In this document: in pieces, positions 1-7,173 of the stretch
Position numbering within the stretch: the first letter of the stretch is position 1
How the letters are laid out: every line of letters starts with the position of its first letter
Program-made: the position numbers and the translations under genes
Assembly: GCA_902788605.1 (NCBI GenBank)
Contig: CADAKX010000022.1
Location: forward strand, 1 to 34,345
DNA: 34,345 nucleotides
Origin: an uncultured Prevotellaceae bacterium
Lineage (GTDB): Bacteria > Bacteroidota > Bacteroidia > Bacteroidales > Bacteroidaceae
Direction of reading: 5' to 3'
The notes under the pieces: generated by a model
What the model was told of the DNA's origin: nothing
The model's database searches: none
What the model saw: only the letters and a program-made list of their open reading frames with translations

Positions 1-1104
1 CACCTGCTCAGCCAGCTGACCGAGAACGGTAGCTGATGCGTTACGTGTAGCGCAACCAGGCTTCTGCTCAACCTTGCTCCAGTCGATCTTTGGAGCCTTG
101 CCGCTGAACCACTCCTCAAGCTGCTTGGCCTGCTCGGGGTGACCCTTAGCCCACTCAGCCTTCTCGGCGTAGCGCTCAGCAACAATCTTCTTCAGCTCCT
201 CAGCACGCTTAGCGTACATCTCCTTAACCTCAGGGAAGATCTGGAATGGATTCTCAGGATCAGCACCCAGGTTCTTCATGGTGTTGATGTAAGCGTCGCC
301 ACCGAGAGGTGCACCATGAGTAGCGCAGTTGCTCTCGTATGATGTGTTGTCGGCCTTACGTGCACCCTTACCCATCACGCAGTGTCCGATGATGAGTGAA
401 GGACGCTCCTTCTCAGCCTGAGCCTTCTTGATAGCCTCACGGATATGATCTACGTCGTTACCGTCGATCTTCTGTACATACCATCCCCAAGCCTCGTACT
501 TCTTGGCTGTATCCTCGCAGGTTACAACCTCTGTCTTAGTAGAGAGCTGGATATCGTTAGCGTCGTAGAACATGATGAGGTTGTCCAGCCCCAGGTTACC
601 AGCGATACGACCAGCACCCTGTGAAATCTCCTCCTGTACACCACCGTCAGAGATGTATGCATAGATGGTCTGATTCATCACGTTGCCCAGACGAGCCTTC
701 AGGAACTTTGCAGCGATGGCAGCACCTACAGCGAAGCAGTGACCCTGACCAAGAGGACCAGAGGTGTTCTCGATGCCGCGCTCAATCTCGCGCTCGGGGT
801 GACCAGGAGTTACAGAACCCCACTGACGCAGGTTCTTCAGGTCCTCCAGCGTGAACTTACCGATGAGGGCGAGCTGGCTGTACAGCATTGGAGCCATGTG
901 ACCAGGGTCGAGGAAGAAGCGGTCGCGACCCTCCCATGCGGGATTCTCGGGGTCGTAAACCAGGAACTCACTGTACAGGGTGTTGATGAAGTCTGCACCA
1001 CCCATAGCACCGCCGGGGTGACCCGACTTAGCCTTTTCAACCATAGAAGCAGCAAGGATACGGATGTTGTCCGCTGCTCTGTTCATTACTTTGTTGTCGT
1101 TCAT
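1..1104 (-). CDS. tkt: Transketolase, N-terminal part (cut by window edge)
   Basis: Thiamine-diphosphate enzyme of the non-oxidative pentose phosphate pathway, moving two-carbon ketol units between sugar phosphates in the cytoplasm. The 368 visible residues form the N-terminal cofactor-binding domain: an SGHPGGAMGG motif near residues 27-36, GPLGQG, and an SDGGVQEE stretch in the place of the usual GDGxxxEG thiamine-diphosphate motif. The start is the ATG at 1104-1102; the frame runs off the left edge, so roughly the last 300 residues expected of the family are outside. It lies 47 bp downstream of the FGGY kinase on the same strand and is probably co-transcribed, which fits entry of a pentose-5-phosphate into central metabolism. 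Family assignment is firm; the exact metabolic role of this copy is inferred from the neighbour. Confidence 0.95.
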   Translation of the reverse strand, partial: MNDNKVMNRAADNIRILAASMVEKAKSGHPGGAMGGADFINTLYSEFLVYDPENPAWEGRDRFFLDPGHMAPMLYSQLALIGKFTLEDLKNLRQWGSVTPGHPEREIERGIENTSGPLGQGHCFAVGAAIAAKFLKARLGNVMNQTIYAYISDGGVQEEISQGAGRIAGNLGLDNLIMFYDANDIQLSTKTEVVTCEDTAKKYEAWGWYVQKIDGNDVDHIREAIKKAQAEKERPSLIIGHCVMGKGARKADNTSYESNCATHGAPLGGDAYINTMKNLGADPENPFQIFPEVKEMYAKRAEELKKIVAERYAEKAEWAKGHPEQAKQLEEWFSGKAPKIDWSKVEQKPGCATRNASATVLGQLAEQV

Positions 1105-1151
1105 AATTTTAAAAACTACTAAACTAATATACTATTTTTTCTCGTTTCCTA

Positions 1152-2738
1152 TTATTTGTTATCTACAGCAGCCTGCTCGATGGGGAGGCACTTCTTGTAG
1201 TTCTCGATATAACGCTCAAATCCGGCTACATCGTCGGCTGTAGGAGCGATGCTCACGCCTGTGTTGCCAGCGAATACCACCTCTTCCAGATAGTCGGCCA
1301 GGTTCTTGCCGTTCTTGTTAATCAGATAGCCAGCCAGCAGGGCGATACCCCATGCGCCACCTTCGCCAGCCGTCTCCATCACGCTGATGGGGCTGTTCAG
1401 TGCGGCAGCCAACATGCGCTGACCCACGCCAGCGGTCTTGAAGTAACCGCCGTGACCGGTGATGCGGTCCACGCGAATCATCTCGTCCTTGAACAGGATA
1501 TCGTTACCAATCTTCAGCACGCCAATGGCACCATAGAGGTGAGCACGCATGAAGTTAGCCAGGTTAAACTTGTCGTTGGCCGAGCGCACGAACATGGGAC
1601 GACCCTCAGCCAGTCCCGTCACAGGCTCACCGCTCACGTAGTTGTAGGCCATCAGTCCGCCGCAGTCGGCATCACCCTCCAGGGCCTTGTTAAACAGTTT
1701 GCCATAGAGCTCGTTCATGTCGACCTTCAGGCCTAGCAGTTGCTGATATTCCTTGAACAGGCCCACCCATGCATTGATGTCAGAAGTACAGTTGTTGCAG
1801 TGTACCATAGCCACGAGCGAACCGTCGGGGGTGGTTACCATGTCGATCATCTCATAGGGCTTTGACAGCGGCTTCTCGAGCACGATCATTGAGAAAGAAG
1901 AAGTACCGGCACTCACGTTACCCGTGCGCTGCTTCACAGCGTTGGTGGCAACCATGCCTGTGCCAGCATCGCCCTCGGGAGGACAAACGGGACATCCAGG
2001 CTTCAAGTGACCGCTTACGTCCAGCTTCTTGGCACCCTCGGGGGTCAGGAAGCCAGCGTTGTCGCCAGCGTTCAGAGACTTAGGCAGGATGTCGAGCAAC
2101 TTCCAGCTGAAGCCCTTGGGGGCAATCAGTTCGTCGAACTTCTTCACCATCTCAGCATCGTAAGTCTTCGTGGCAGGATCCACGGGAATCATACCCGAGG
2201 CATCGCCTACACCCAGTACAAACTGACCAGTCACCTGCCAGTGTACATAGCCTGCCAGTGTGGTCAGATACTTGATGTCGCTGACGTGCTCCTCATTGTC
2301 GAGAATAGCCTCATAGAGGTGCGAGATGCTCCAACGCAGGGGGATGTTATAGTTGAACAGCTCAGAGAGCTTGGCGGCAGCCTTTCCAGTGTTGGTGTTA
2401 CGCCATGTGCGGAAGGGAACCAGAATCTCCTGCTTCTCGTTGAAGGCCATATAGCCGTGCATCATGGCGCTGAAGCCGATGGCAGCCAGACTCTCGATTT
2501 CGCAGTCATACTGCTTCATCACGTCCTTACGCAACTCGGCATAACAGTCCTGCAGACCATACCAGATAGCTTCAATGCTGTAGGTCCACAGTCCGTCAAC
2601 GAGTTGGTTCTCCCACTCGTGCGAGCCCTGAGCAATGGGTTTGTTTTCCTGGTCGATAAGAACGGCCTTGATGCGTGTGGAACCGAATTCGATTCCGAGA
2701 ATGGCTTTTCCAGCCTCGATTGTTTGTTTTGCGGTCAT
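1152..2738 (-). CDS. FGGY-family carbohydrate kinase, probably a pentulokinase (L-ribulokinase-like)
   Basis: ATP-dependent sugar kinase of the FGGY family (528 aa, normal length). The N-terminal phosphate-binding strand reads LGIEFGSTRIKAVLID at about residues 14-29. The C-terminal half has the ATPase-fold glycine-rich stretches (GHGG, AGEGGAWGIALLAGY). It resembles the Bacteroides kinase that sits in L-arabinose catabolic operons, from memory of that family, so L-ribulokinase is my first guess and xylulokinase the alternative. Transketolase follows 47 bp downstream, consistent with pentose catabolism. A TACCTTTG -7 box and a TTTG -33 box lie upstream, and an 18-bp near-palindrome overlaps the -33 region, so sugar-responsive control is likely. 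Long open frames on the opposite strand are codon-bias shadows. Confidence 0.88.
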   Translation of the reverse strand: MTAKQTIEAGKAILGIEFGSTRIKAVLIDQENKPIAQGSHEWENQLVDGLWTYSIEAIWYGLQDCYAELRKDVMKQYDCEIESLAAIGFSAMMHGYMAFNEKQEILVPFRTWRNTNTGKAAAKLSELFNYNIPLRWSISHLYEAILDNEEHVSDIKYLTTLAGYVHWQVTGQFVLGVGDASGMIPVDPATKTYDAEMVKKFDELIAPKGFSWKLLDILPKSLNAGDNAGFLTPEGAKKLDVSGHLKPGCPVCPPEGDAGTGMVATNAVKQRTGNVSAGTSSFSMIVLEKPLSKPYEMIDMVTTPDGSLVAMVHCNNCTSDINAWVGLFKEYQQLLGLKVDMNELYGKLFNKALEGDADCGGLMAYNYVSGEPVTGLAEGRPMFVRSANDKFNLANFMRAHLYGAIGVLKIGNDILFKDEMIRVDRITGHGGYFKTAGVGQRMLAAALNSPISVMETAGEGGAWGIALLAGYLINKNGKNLADYLEEVVFAGNTGVSIAPTADDVAGFERYIENYKKCLPIEQAAVDNK

Positions 2739-2767
2739 TGTTTTTCTAAGTTTTGGAGTTTTGACCG

Positions 2768-2799
2768 CAAAGGTAACATTTTTTGGTCATATAACCAAA
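2768..2799 (-). promoter_or_regulatory. Promoter with overlapping palindromic operator candidate, FGGY kinase/transketolase
   Basis: On the minus strand a -7 box TACCTTTG (2768-2775) is preceded at 20 bp by a -33 TTTG (2796-2799), matching the Bacteroidetes primary sigma consensus. TTTGGTCATATAACCAAA (2782-2799) is palindromic with one mismatched pair and covers the -33 element. That is where a repressor of pentose use could bind; the regulator is not in this window. Confidence 0.7.
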
Positions 2800-2878
2800 T
2801 AATTCCCATTATTTTCGCTTATACTGCATGCTTATCCAACTATTTTACCTAACGAAAACACGGATTTGTCGTTTGCCT

Positions 2879-2955
2879 GGCGGATAGATTTTTGTCTGTC
2901 GGTTGGGTCAACTATTATATATGTAGTTGACCCAACCGACAGACGAGAATCCGCC
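2879..2955. repeat. Long inverted repeat (21-bp perfect arms, 9-nt loop)
   Basis: Arms 2894-2914 and 2924-2944 are perfectly complementary over 21 bp around the loop ttatatatg. Outside an unpaired stretch, GGCGGAT (2879-2885) pairs again with ATCCGCC (2949-2955). It lies between the divergent starts of the kinase unit and the tRNA 3' ends, in a spacer (2739-3114) with no convincing gene. No T-run follows on either strand, so it is not a typical intrinsic terminator. Confidence 0.85.
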
Positions 2956-3019
2956 ACCTAACTGCCGACGAATTGATGTTGGATTTCTCTCGGGTTGATA
3001 ATAGAATACACTCGGCTGA

Positions 3020-3085
3020 TTGTTAGAGTGCACTCTGACAATTGTTAGACTGCGGTCTGACAACTGCTGGAGTGCACTCAAAAAA
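3020..3085. repeat. Three tandem 22-bp palindromic repeats
   Basis: Units at 3020-3041, 3042-3063 and 3064-3085 have a strict 22-bp period. The first two run TTGTTAGA....TCTGACAA and are nearly self-complementary, with cores GAGTGCACTC and GACTGCGGTC. The third keeps GGAGTGCACTC and then runs into the A-tract of the terminator. A degenerate partial unit may precede at about 2997-3019. The 22-bp spacing puts all centres on one helix face. Confidence 0.8.
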
Positions 3086-3111
3086 AAGACAGGACTGATG
3101 TCCTGTCTTTT
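3080..3111 (-). terminator. Intrinsic terminator after the tRNA genes
   Basis: A stem AAAAGACAGGAC (3084-3095) / GTCCTGTCTTTT (3100-3111) with loop TGAT is followed on the minus strand by more T residues. It lies directly after the tRNA-Val CCA end and should stop the tRNA transcript. Confidence 0.85.
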
Positions 3112-3114
3112 GCG

Positions 3115-3192
3115 TGGTAGGAACATTGGGACTCGAACCCAAGACCTCTTCAATGTGACTGAAGCGCTCTAAACCAACTGAGCTATGCTCCT
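3115..3192 (-). tRNA. tRNA-Val (anticodon CAC), 3' CCA encoded
   Basis: The cloverleaf can be drawn by hand. Acceptor AGGAGCA pairs with TGTTCCT (one G-U); the D arm is GCTC...GAGC. The anticodon stem CTTCA/TGAAG carries loop GTCACAT, so U33 precedes anticodon CAC (valine, codon GUG). The T arm TTGGG-TTCGAGT-CCCAA is followed by discriminator A and a genomic CCA at 3117-3115. It shares a transcript with the tRNA-Arg 6 bp upstream. Anticodon GTC (Asp) was considered, but it would lack U33 and break the stem. Confidence 0.93.
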
Positions 3193-3198
3193 ATTGTG

Positions 3199-3272
3199 TG
3201 AACCCGAAGGGATTCAAACCCTTGACCTTCAGAACCGGAATCTGACGCTCTATTCAGCTAAGCTACGGGTCC
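3199..3272 (-). tRNA. tRNA-Arg (anticodon CCG)
   Basis: Acceptor GGACCCG pairs with CGGGTTC; the D arm is GCTT...GAGC. The anticodon stem TCAGA/TCTGA carries loop TTCCGGT, giving anticodon CCG for the CGG codon. The T arm is AAGGG-TTTGAAT-CCCTT and the discriminator is A. The 3' CCA is not encoded (A is followed by CAC), unlike the neighbouring tRNA-Val. Confidence 0.93.
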
Positions 3273-3292
3273 CCTTCGTTTGTTTGCGGGTG

Positions 3293-3300
3293 CAAAAGTA
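3293..3300 (-). promoter_or_regulatory. -7 box for the tRNA-Arg/tRNA-Val transcript
   Basis: TACTTTTG on the minus strand, about 20 bp before the tRNA-Arg 5' end, matches TAnnTTTG. The AT-rich tract beyond it makes the exact -33 box unclear. Confidence 0.7.
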
Positions 3301-3363
3301 CTCATTTTTTTTTAACCGTGCAAATTTTTAGCCAATAATTTATTCTGATTGCAGATTTATTTG

Positions 3364-3371
3364 TACCTTTG
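3364..3371 (+). promoter_or_regulatory. -7 box for the lipoprotein-murB-hydrolase operon
   Basis: TACCTTTG on the plus strand, about 64 bp before the ATG at 3435, matches TAnnTTTG. No good TTTG -33 element is seen at the expected distance. Confidence 0.6.
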
Positions 3372-3434
3372 CAGCAGAAAAAACAGAAGTGTATAGAAAT
3401 AGTATCCAGATAGTGTAGGTTATTTCATTTTTGT

Positions 3435-4280
3435 ATGAATAGATTTTTATTGTTCTGCGCATTTGTGGCTTGTCTGCTACAGGGCTGCAAGCAGAATACG
3501 TCTGCAGAGAATGACGGGGAGACGGATAGCAGCGACTCCGTGGAAATGGTGGATGAAGACCCCATGGAAGACGAGACCGATGAACTGATATCCGAAGAGC
3601 CCATGCCCCAGGCAGCAGAGGAATTCTTTGATGACTTCTTCTTTAATTTCGCCTCGAACAAGCGACTGCAGAAGGAACGTGTCTCTTTCCCCTTATTGGT
3701 TTATTCGAATGCCAAGACCGATACGCTGGAGCGTAAGGACTGGCACACCGACCATTTCTTTATGCATCAGGAGGAATATACGCTGATTTTTGACAGCGAG
3801 GAGCAGATGAACCAGGTGAAAGATGTACCTGTAGAAGAGGTGGTCGTGGAGAAAATCTTCCTGTCGCAAGCTTTTGTTCACCAGTACGTGTTTCGCAAGA
3901 AGAACGGTCAGTGGCGTCTCGACGAGATTCACAAGCAGACGCTGTCTCTGAATCCCAACGCTTCTTTCCTGGCATTCTATCGCCGCTTTGTGACTGACTC
4001 AGTCTTCCAGCACCATAGTCTGAATGAAGAGATACAGTTTGTGGGCCCCGACCCCGACGACGAGTTCAGTCAGATGGAAGGCGTGATTACGCCTGACTTC
4101 TGGGAGGCCTTTGCACCCGAACTGCCTCGTGACACCATATATAATATAGTATATGGCAAACGTCACAACTCTCCTGACGAGAAAATCTTCGTGATTCGTG
4201 GCATCTCCAACGGTCAGGAAGTGACGATGACCTTCCGTCATCAGCATGACAAGTGGAAACTGACAAAACTGACGGAATGA
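3435..4280 (+). CDS. Lipoprotein of unknown function (DUF4348-like)
   Basis: 281 aa. Residues 1-18 are a lipoprotein signal, a short hydrophobic core ending in LLQGC with Cys18 as the lipidation site. An acidic, low-complexity linker (about 22-60, rich in E/D/S) leads to a globular domain from about residue 60 to the end. This resembles the DUF4348 family of Bacteroidales lipoproteins from memory; its activity is unknown. It is probably anchored in the inner leaflet of the outer membrane or displayed across the envelope. The gene overlaps murB (ATGA at 4277-4280), so it is translationally coupled to a peptidoglycan-precursor gene and may have an envelope role; that last point is inference only. 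Confidence 0.85.
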   Translation: MNRFLLFCAFVACLLQGCKQNTSAENDGETDSSDSVEMVDEDPMEDETDELISEEPMPQAAEEFFDDFFFNFASNKRLQKERVSFPLLVYSNAKTDTLERKDWHTDHFFMHQEEYTLIFDSEEQMNQVKDVPVEEVVVEKIFLSQAFVHQYVFRKKNGQWRLDEIHKQTLSLNPNASFLAFYRRFVTDSVFQHHSLNEEIQFVGPDPDDEFSQMEGVITPDFWEAFAPELPRDTIYNIVYGKRHNSPDEKIFVIRGISNGQEVTMTFRHQHDKWKLTKLTE

Positions 4281-5296
4281 TGAATATCCTGCATGACTAT
4301 AGTTTGCTGGCCCACAATACATTCGGTATTGATGCCCGTTGTCAGACCTTCGTGGAATATGCCTCGACAAGTGGGGCCACCGAGTTGGCCCGCCTGCTGG
4401 AAGGTAAGGACGAACCGCTGCTCATCATTGGTGGCGGCAGCAACCTGCTGCTGACCAAGGACTATGATGGCGTGGTGATTCATTCCGTGATCAAAGGCAT
4501 GGAGGTGGTGAGCGAGACCGACGACGAGGTGCTGCTACGCGTGGGCAGTGGCGAGGTATGGGACGACGTGGTGGCTGCCTGTGTGGCAAAAGGCTGGCAT
4601 GGCGCCGAGAACCTGTCGTTGATACCCGGAGAGGTAGGCGCGTCGGCCGTACAGAACATTGGTGCCTATGGTGCCGAGGCCGCCGACCTGATAGACAGGG
4701 TAGAGGCGGTGAGACTGAGTGATGGCGAGAGCGTAGTGTTTATGAATGCTGACTGCCAGTATGGCTATCGTCAGAGTCGTTTCAAACATGAATGGAAAAA
4801 CCAGTATCTGGTGACCTATGTGACCTATCGCTTGAAAAAGCATTTTGAGCCTAAATTGGACTATGGCAACATACGAGTCGAACTGGAGCGTAGGGGTATA
4901 GCCGAGCCCACAGCTCAGGAACTGCGTCAGGTGATTATCGATATACGCCAGGAGAAGTTGCCAGACCCCCAGGTGGAGGGCAACGCCGGTAGCTTCTTTA
5001 TGAACCCCATCGTGGACCGCGAGAAGTATGAGAGCCTGTTGGGACAGTATCCGCAGATGCCCCACTATCACATCGATGAAGCACACGAGAAGATTCCCGC
5101 TGGATGGCTGATAGACCAGTGCGGATGGAAAGGCAAGAGTCTGGGACGCGCCGGCGTGCACAGTAAGCAGGCGTTAGTGCTGGTGAACCGCGGTGGAGCC
5201 ACTGGTGCCGACATCGTCCGCTTGTGTGAGACCGTCAGACAGGACGTTAAACGTAAGTTTGATATACAGATAGAACCGGAAGTAAACATCATATGA
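4277..5296 (+). CDS. murB: UDP-N-acetylenolpyruvoylglucosamine reductase MurB
   Basis: FAD-dependent reductase making UDP-N-acetylmuramate, the second committed step of peptidoglycan synthesis, in the cytoplasm. It is a long (type I) MurB of 339 aa. The FAD-binding motif IIGGGSNLLLT is at about 50-60, SLIPGEVGASAVQNIGAYG at 124-142, YGYRQSRF at 162-169 and GNAGSFFMNP at 235-244, with Ser239 the expected proton donor. A C-terminal AGWLIDQCGWKG segment follows. The frame is open from 4253, but ATG 4277 (or 4280) gives the usual N-terminus (MNILHDYSLLAHNTFGI) and overlaps the upstream stop as ATGA, which decides the start. The next gene also overlaps as ATGA. Confidence 0.97.
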   Translation: MMNILHDYSLLAHNTFGIDARCQTFVEYASTSGATELARLLEGKDEPLLIIGGGSNLLLTKDYDGVVIHSVIKGMEVVSETDDEVLLRVGSGEVWDDVVAACVAKGWHGAENLSLIPGEVGASAVQNIGAYGAEAADLIDRVEAVRLSDGESVVFMNADCQYGYRQSRFKHEWKNQYLVTYVTYRLKKHFEPKLDYGNIRVELERRGIAEPTAQELRQVIIDIRQEKLPDPQVEGNAGSFFMNPIVDREKYESLLGQYPQMPHYHIDEAHEKIPAGWLIDQCGWKGKSLGRAGVHSKQALVLVNRGGATGADIVRLCETVRQDVKRKFDIQIEPEVNII

Positions 5297-6054
5297 AGAT
5301 CACGTTTCTTGGTACAGGAACCTCCTGTGGCGTGCCTGTCATCGGCTGTCAGTGCGAGGTGTGTCAGAGCAAGGAGCCCAAAGACCGGCGCCTGCGCTGT
5401 TCTATCCTCGTGGAGACCGAAGATACACGCCTGCTAGTGGACGTGGGACCCGACTTCCGCGAGCAGATTTTGCCGCAGCCTTTTCGCCGGATTGACGGCA
5501 TCCTGGTGACCCATTCGCACTACGACCACGTGGGTGGAATGGACGACATACGCCCTTACTGTCAGTTTGGGCAGATAGATGTCTATGCCGACCCCATAGC
5601 ACGCGAAGGCATGTTGCAGATGTTGCCCTATTGCTTTGCCGAGAACCGCTATCCTGGCGTGCCGAAGATAGAACTCAACGAGATTCATGCAGGTCAGTCT
5701 TTCACGATTGGCGACATCGAGGTGATGCCCATCGAGGTGATGCACGGTAAATTGCCCATCTTGGGCTATCGCTTCGGACGCTTTGCCTATATCACCGATA
5801 TGAAGACAATCAACGACGACCAGTTGCCGTTGCTCGAGGGCGTCGAGGTGCTTGTGGTCAATGCCCTGCGCTTTGATAAGCCCCATCACTCCCACCAGTT
5901 GGTGGACGATGCATTGGCGTTTGCCCGAAGGGTGGGGGCCAGACGTACCCTGCTGACCCACGTGTGTCACGATATAGGCTTGCATCACGTAGTGAACAGT
6001 AAACTGCCCCAAGGCGTGGAGCTGGCTTTCGATGGAATGGAATTAACAATTTAG
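5293..6054 (+). CDS. Metallo-beta-lactamase-fold hydrolase (PhnP-like)
   Basis: 253 aa. The metal-binding motif HSHYDH lies at 74-79 (His74, His76, Asp78, His79), with later ligands in EVMHGK and THVCHDIG. The N-terminus has a cysteine-rich CGVPVIGCQCEVC pattern, as in PhnP-type cyclic phosphodiesterases that bind a structural metal there. The likely role is hydrolysis of a phosphodiester or cyclic phosphate in the cytoplasm; the substrate cannot be read from the sequence. It overlaps murB by 4 bp (ATGA) and is the last gene of the operon. Its stop codon lies inside the left arm of a hairpin. Confidence 0.88.
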   Translation: MKITFLGTGTSCGVPVIGCQCEVCQSKEPKDRRLRCSILVETEDTRLLVDVGPDFREQILPQPFRRIDGILVTHSHYDHVGGMDDIRPYCQFGQIDVYADPIAREGMLQMLPYCFAENRYPGVPKIELNEIHAGQSFTIGDIEVMPIEVMHGKLPILGYRFGRFAYITDMKTINDDQLPLLEGVEVLVVNALRFDKPHHSHQLVDDALAFARRVGARRTLLTHVCHDIGLHHVVNSKLPQGVELAFDGMELTI

Positions 6055-6085
6055 GCACGAAGCCCCGCGTGGGACTCGTGCCTAA
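6051..6085. terminator. Hairpin between convergent genes, overlapping the hydrolase stop
   Basis: Arms TTAGGCACGA (6051-6060) and TCGTGCCTAA (6076-6085) are perfectly complementary, and the loop contains a further CCC/GGG pairing. It lies between two converging units and probably ends transcription, but no clear T-run follows. Confidence 0.6.
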
Positions 6086-6118
6086 ATCGTGATATAGCGT
6101 GTCTGCTTGCGTTCGCGT

Positions 6119-6382
6119 TTAGCGGCGGAAGATGTTTAGAATGCTGCCGTAGCTGTTTTTCAACTTACGGAATGTCATAAACCCATCATAGGCCATGAAG
6201 CCGTATTTAATAAACTGGGCAATCTGCTCGCCACGCGACAGTTCCTCATCCTTCTCGGCCAACTGGTCCCAGAGGCGCTTAATCTCCTGGTTCTCCAGAT
6301 CAATTACCTCGCTGAGTTGCTCCTTGCGCATCTGTATCTCTTCCAAGGACTGATAGGGTCTGATTCTTTTCTTTCGTGCCAT
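6119..6382 (-). CDS. Small coiled-coil protein of unknown function
   Basis: 87 aa, last gene of a three-gene minus-strand unit. Residues about 12-55 are charged and helical with heptad character (a coiled coil is likely); the basic C-terminus ends ILNIFRR. There is no signal peptide or clear membrane span. It starts at ATG 6382, 13 bp after the holin-like gene. Position and size resemble the third member of YtxH / YqjE-like clusters, where E. coli has the small protein YqjK. That parallel rests on gene order, not on a motif I can name. Confidence 0.75.
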   Translation of the reverse strand: MARKKRIRPYQSLEEIQMRKEQLSEVIDLENQEIKRLWDQLAEKDEELSRGEQIAQFIKYGFMAYDGFMTFRKLKNSYGSILNIFRR

Positions 6383-6395
6383 GGGTCTGACGGTG

Positions 6396-6743
6396 TTAGT
6401 TCAGTAATATTCTTGAGAGTACTTTAACCAAGGGACGCTCAATCCACGACTTGCGCATGGCGTAGCCCAAGAGGAGCACAAGGAGATAGAATCCCGAGAC
6501 GACAAGCAACGACTGATAGAGTTCGATGAACTGTGACAGCCATACGGCCAAGGCGGCCGAGGTGAACAGCAGGATGGCAGAGACGAGGACAACCACGAGA
6601 AGGGCCAGTGCAAACATGGTGAGCAGGCGCACCACCTTCTCGACGACATCCAACTTGGCATACTCCTTGCGCAGCTCGATGTTGTGTTTCACCATCTCAA
6701 TGAGTTGCGAGATGGTCTCTACGTTTTTGTCGCTCGAAAGCAT
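6396..6743 (-). CDS. Holin-X / YqjE-like inner-membrane protein
   Basis: 115 aa. A helical N-terminus (1-35) is followed by two long hydrophobic segments, about 41-68 and 76-96, and a basic C-terminus, the usual topology of the phage_holin_3_6 (holin-X, YqjE) family. Despite the family name there is no prophage nearby. In this setting the proteins are chromosomal membrane proteins linked to stress or envelope state. It starts 11 bp after the YtxH-type gene stop, so the unit is compact. Confidence 0.8.
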   Translation of the reverse strand: MLSSDKNVETISQLIEMVKHNIELRKEYAKLDVVEKVVRLLTMFALALLVVVLVSAILLFTSAALAVWLSQFIELYQSLLVVSGFYLLVLLLGYAMRKSWIERPLVKVLSRILLN

Positions 6744-6754
6744 GATGCCGGTCT

Positions 6755-6964
6755 TTATTCGTCTGCTACGTTCTCCAGGTCGTCAACCAAGTCGCCCACG
6801 TCCTTGCGCTTCAGTTTGATATTGTGCTTCTTCAGGAAGTCGTCGACTGTATTTGAAATCTTCTCACGGGTGTTGCTACCTTTATCGGGTGCGATGAGGA
6901 TACCTATGGCTGCTCCAGCCAGTGCGCCACCAAGAAATGCGCCTACATAACCTAAACCTTTCAT
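6755..6964 (-). CDS. YtxH-domain small membrane protein
   Basis: 69 aa. The N-terminal glycine/alanine-rich membrane segment GLGYVGAFLGGALAGAAIG (about 3-21) is followed by ILIAPDKGSNTREKI, the characteristic APxxGxxxR turn of YtxH proteins, and a charged helical tail. The frame is open from 7006, but ATG 6964 is the normal start, and the -7 box at 7004-7011 lies inside the longer reading. It is first in the unit with the holin-like and coiled-coil genes. YtxH proteins are often general-stress induced; that is family knowledge, not shown here. Confidence 0.88.
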   Translation of the reverse strand: MKGLGYVGAFLGGALAGAAIGILIAPDKGSNTREKISNTVDDFLKKHNIKLKRKDVGDLVDDLENVADE

Positions 6965-7003
6965 AGTCTTATGTTTTAGTGAATGAATATTGATTATCGA
7001 CAG

Positions 7004-7011
7004 CAAATATA
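7004..7011 (-). promoter_or_regulatory. -7 box for the YtxH unit
   Basis: TATATTTG on the minus strand, 39 bp upstream of ATG 6964, matches TAnnTTTG. It fixes the shorter start of the YtxH gene. Confidence 0.65.
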
Positions 7012-7126
7012 CGAATTATTTATCAAGAAGAATAAAAAAGTGGCGTTTTTTTTGTTAAAACCCACATATTTTACGCATTTAACAAAGTTTAGTCACCTTT
7101 TTATTCCATTTTTCATTGATATTTTG

Positions 7127-7134
7127 TAATTTCG
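7127..7134 (+). promoter_or_regulatory. Probable -7 box for the SPOR-ruvX-def-TPR operon
   Basis: TAATTTCG, 39 bp before ATG 7174, fits TAnnTTTG at 7 of 8 positions within an AT-rich region. Confidence 0.45.
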
Positions 7135-7173
7135 CCAAAAATTTAAAACAGCAAAGCAATAAATAGACTATTT

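Noticed and set aside
2007-2852. Long plus-strand open frame (281 codons) opposite the FGGY kinase
   Set aside because: It is antisense to a clear kinase gene, has no recognisable motif and follows the kinase's codon bias.
3115-3272. tRNA-associated integration site of a mobile element
   Set aside because: No integrase and no duplicated tRNA 3' end were seen in the window.
6396-6743. Prophage holin
   Set aside because: Only the family name suggests phage; no lysin, tail, capsid or integrase gene is nearby and the YtxH-linked gene order is chromosomal.
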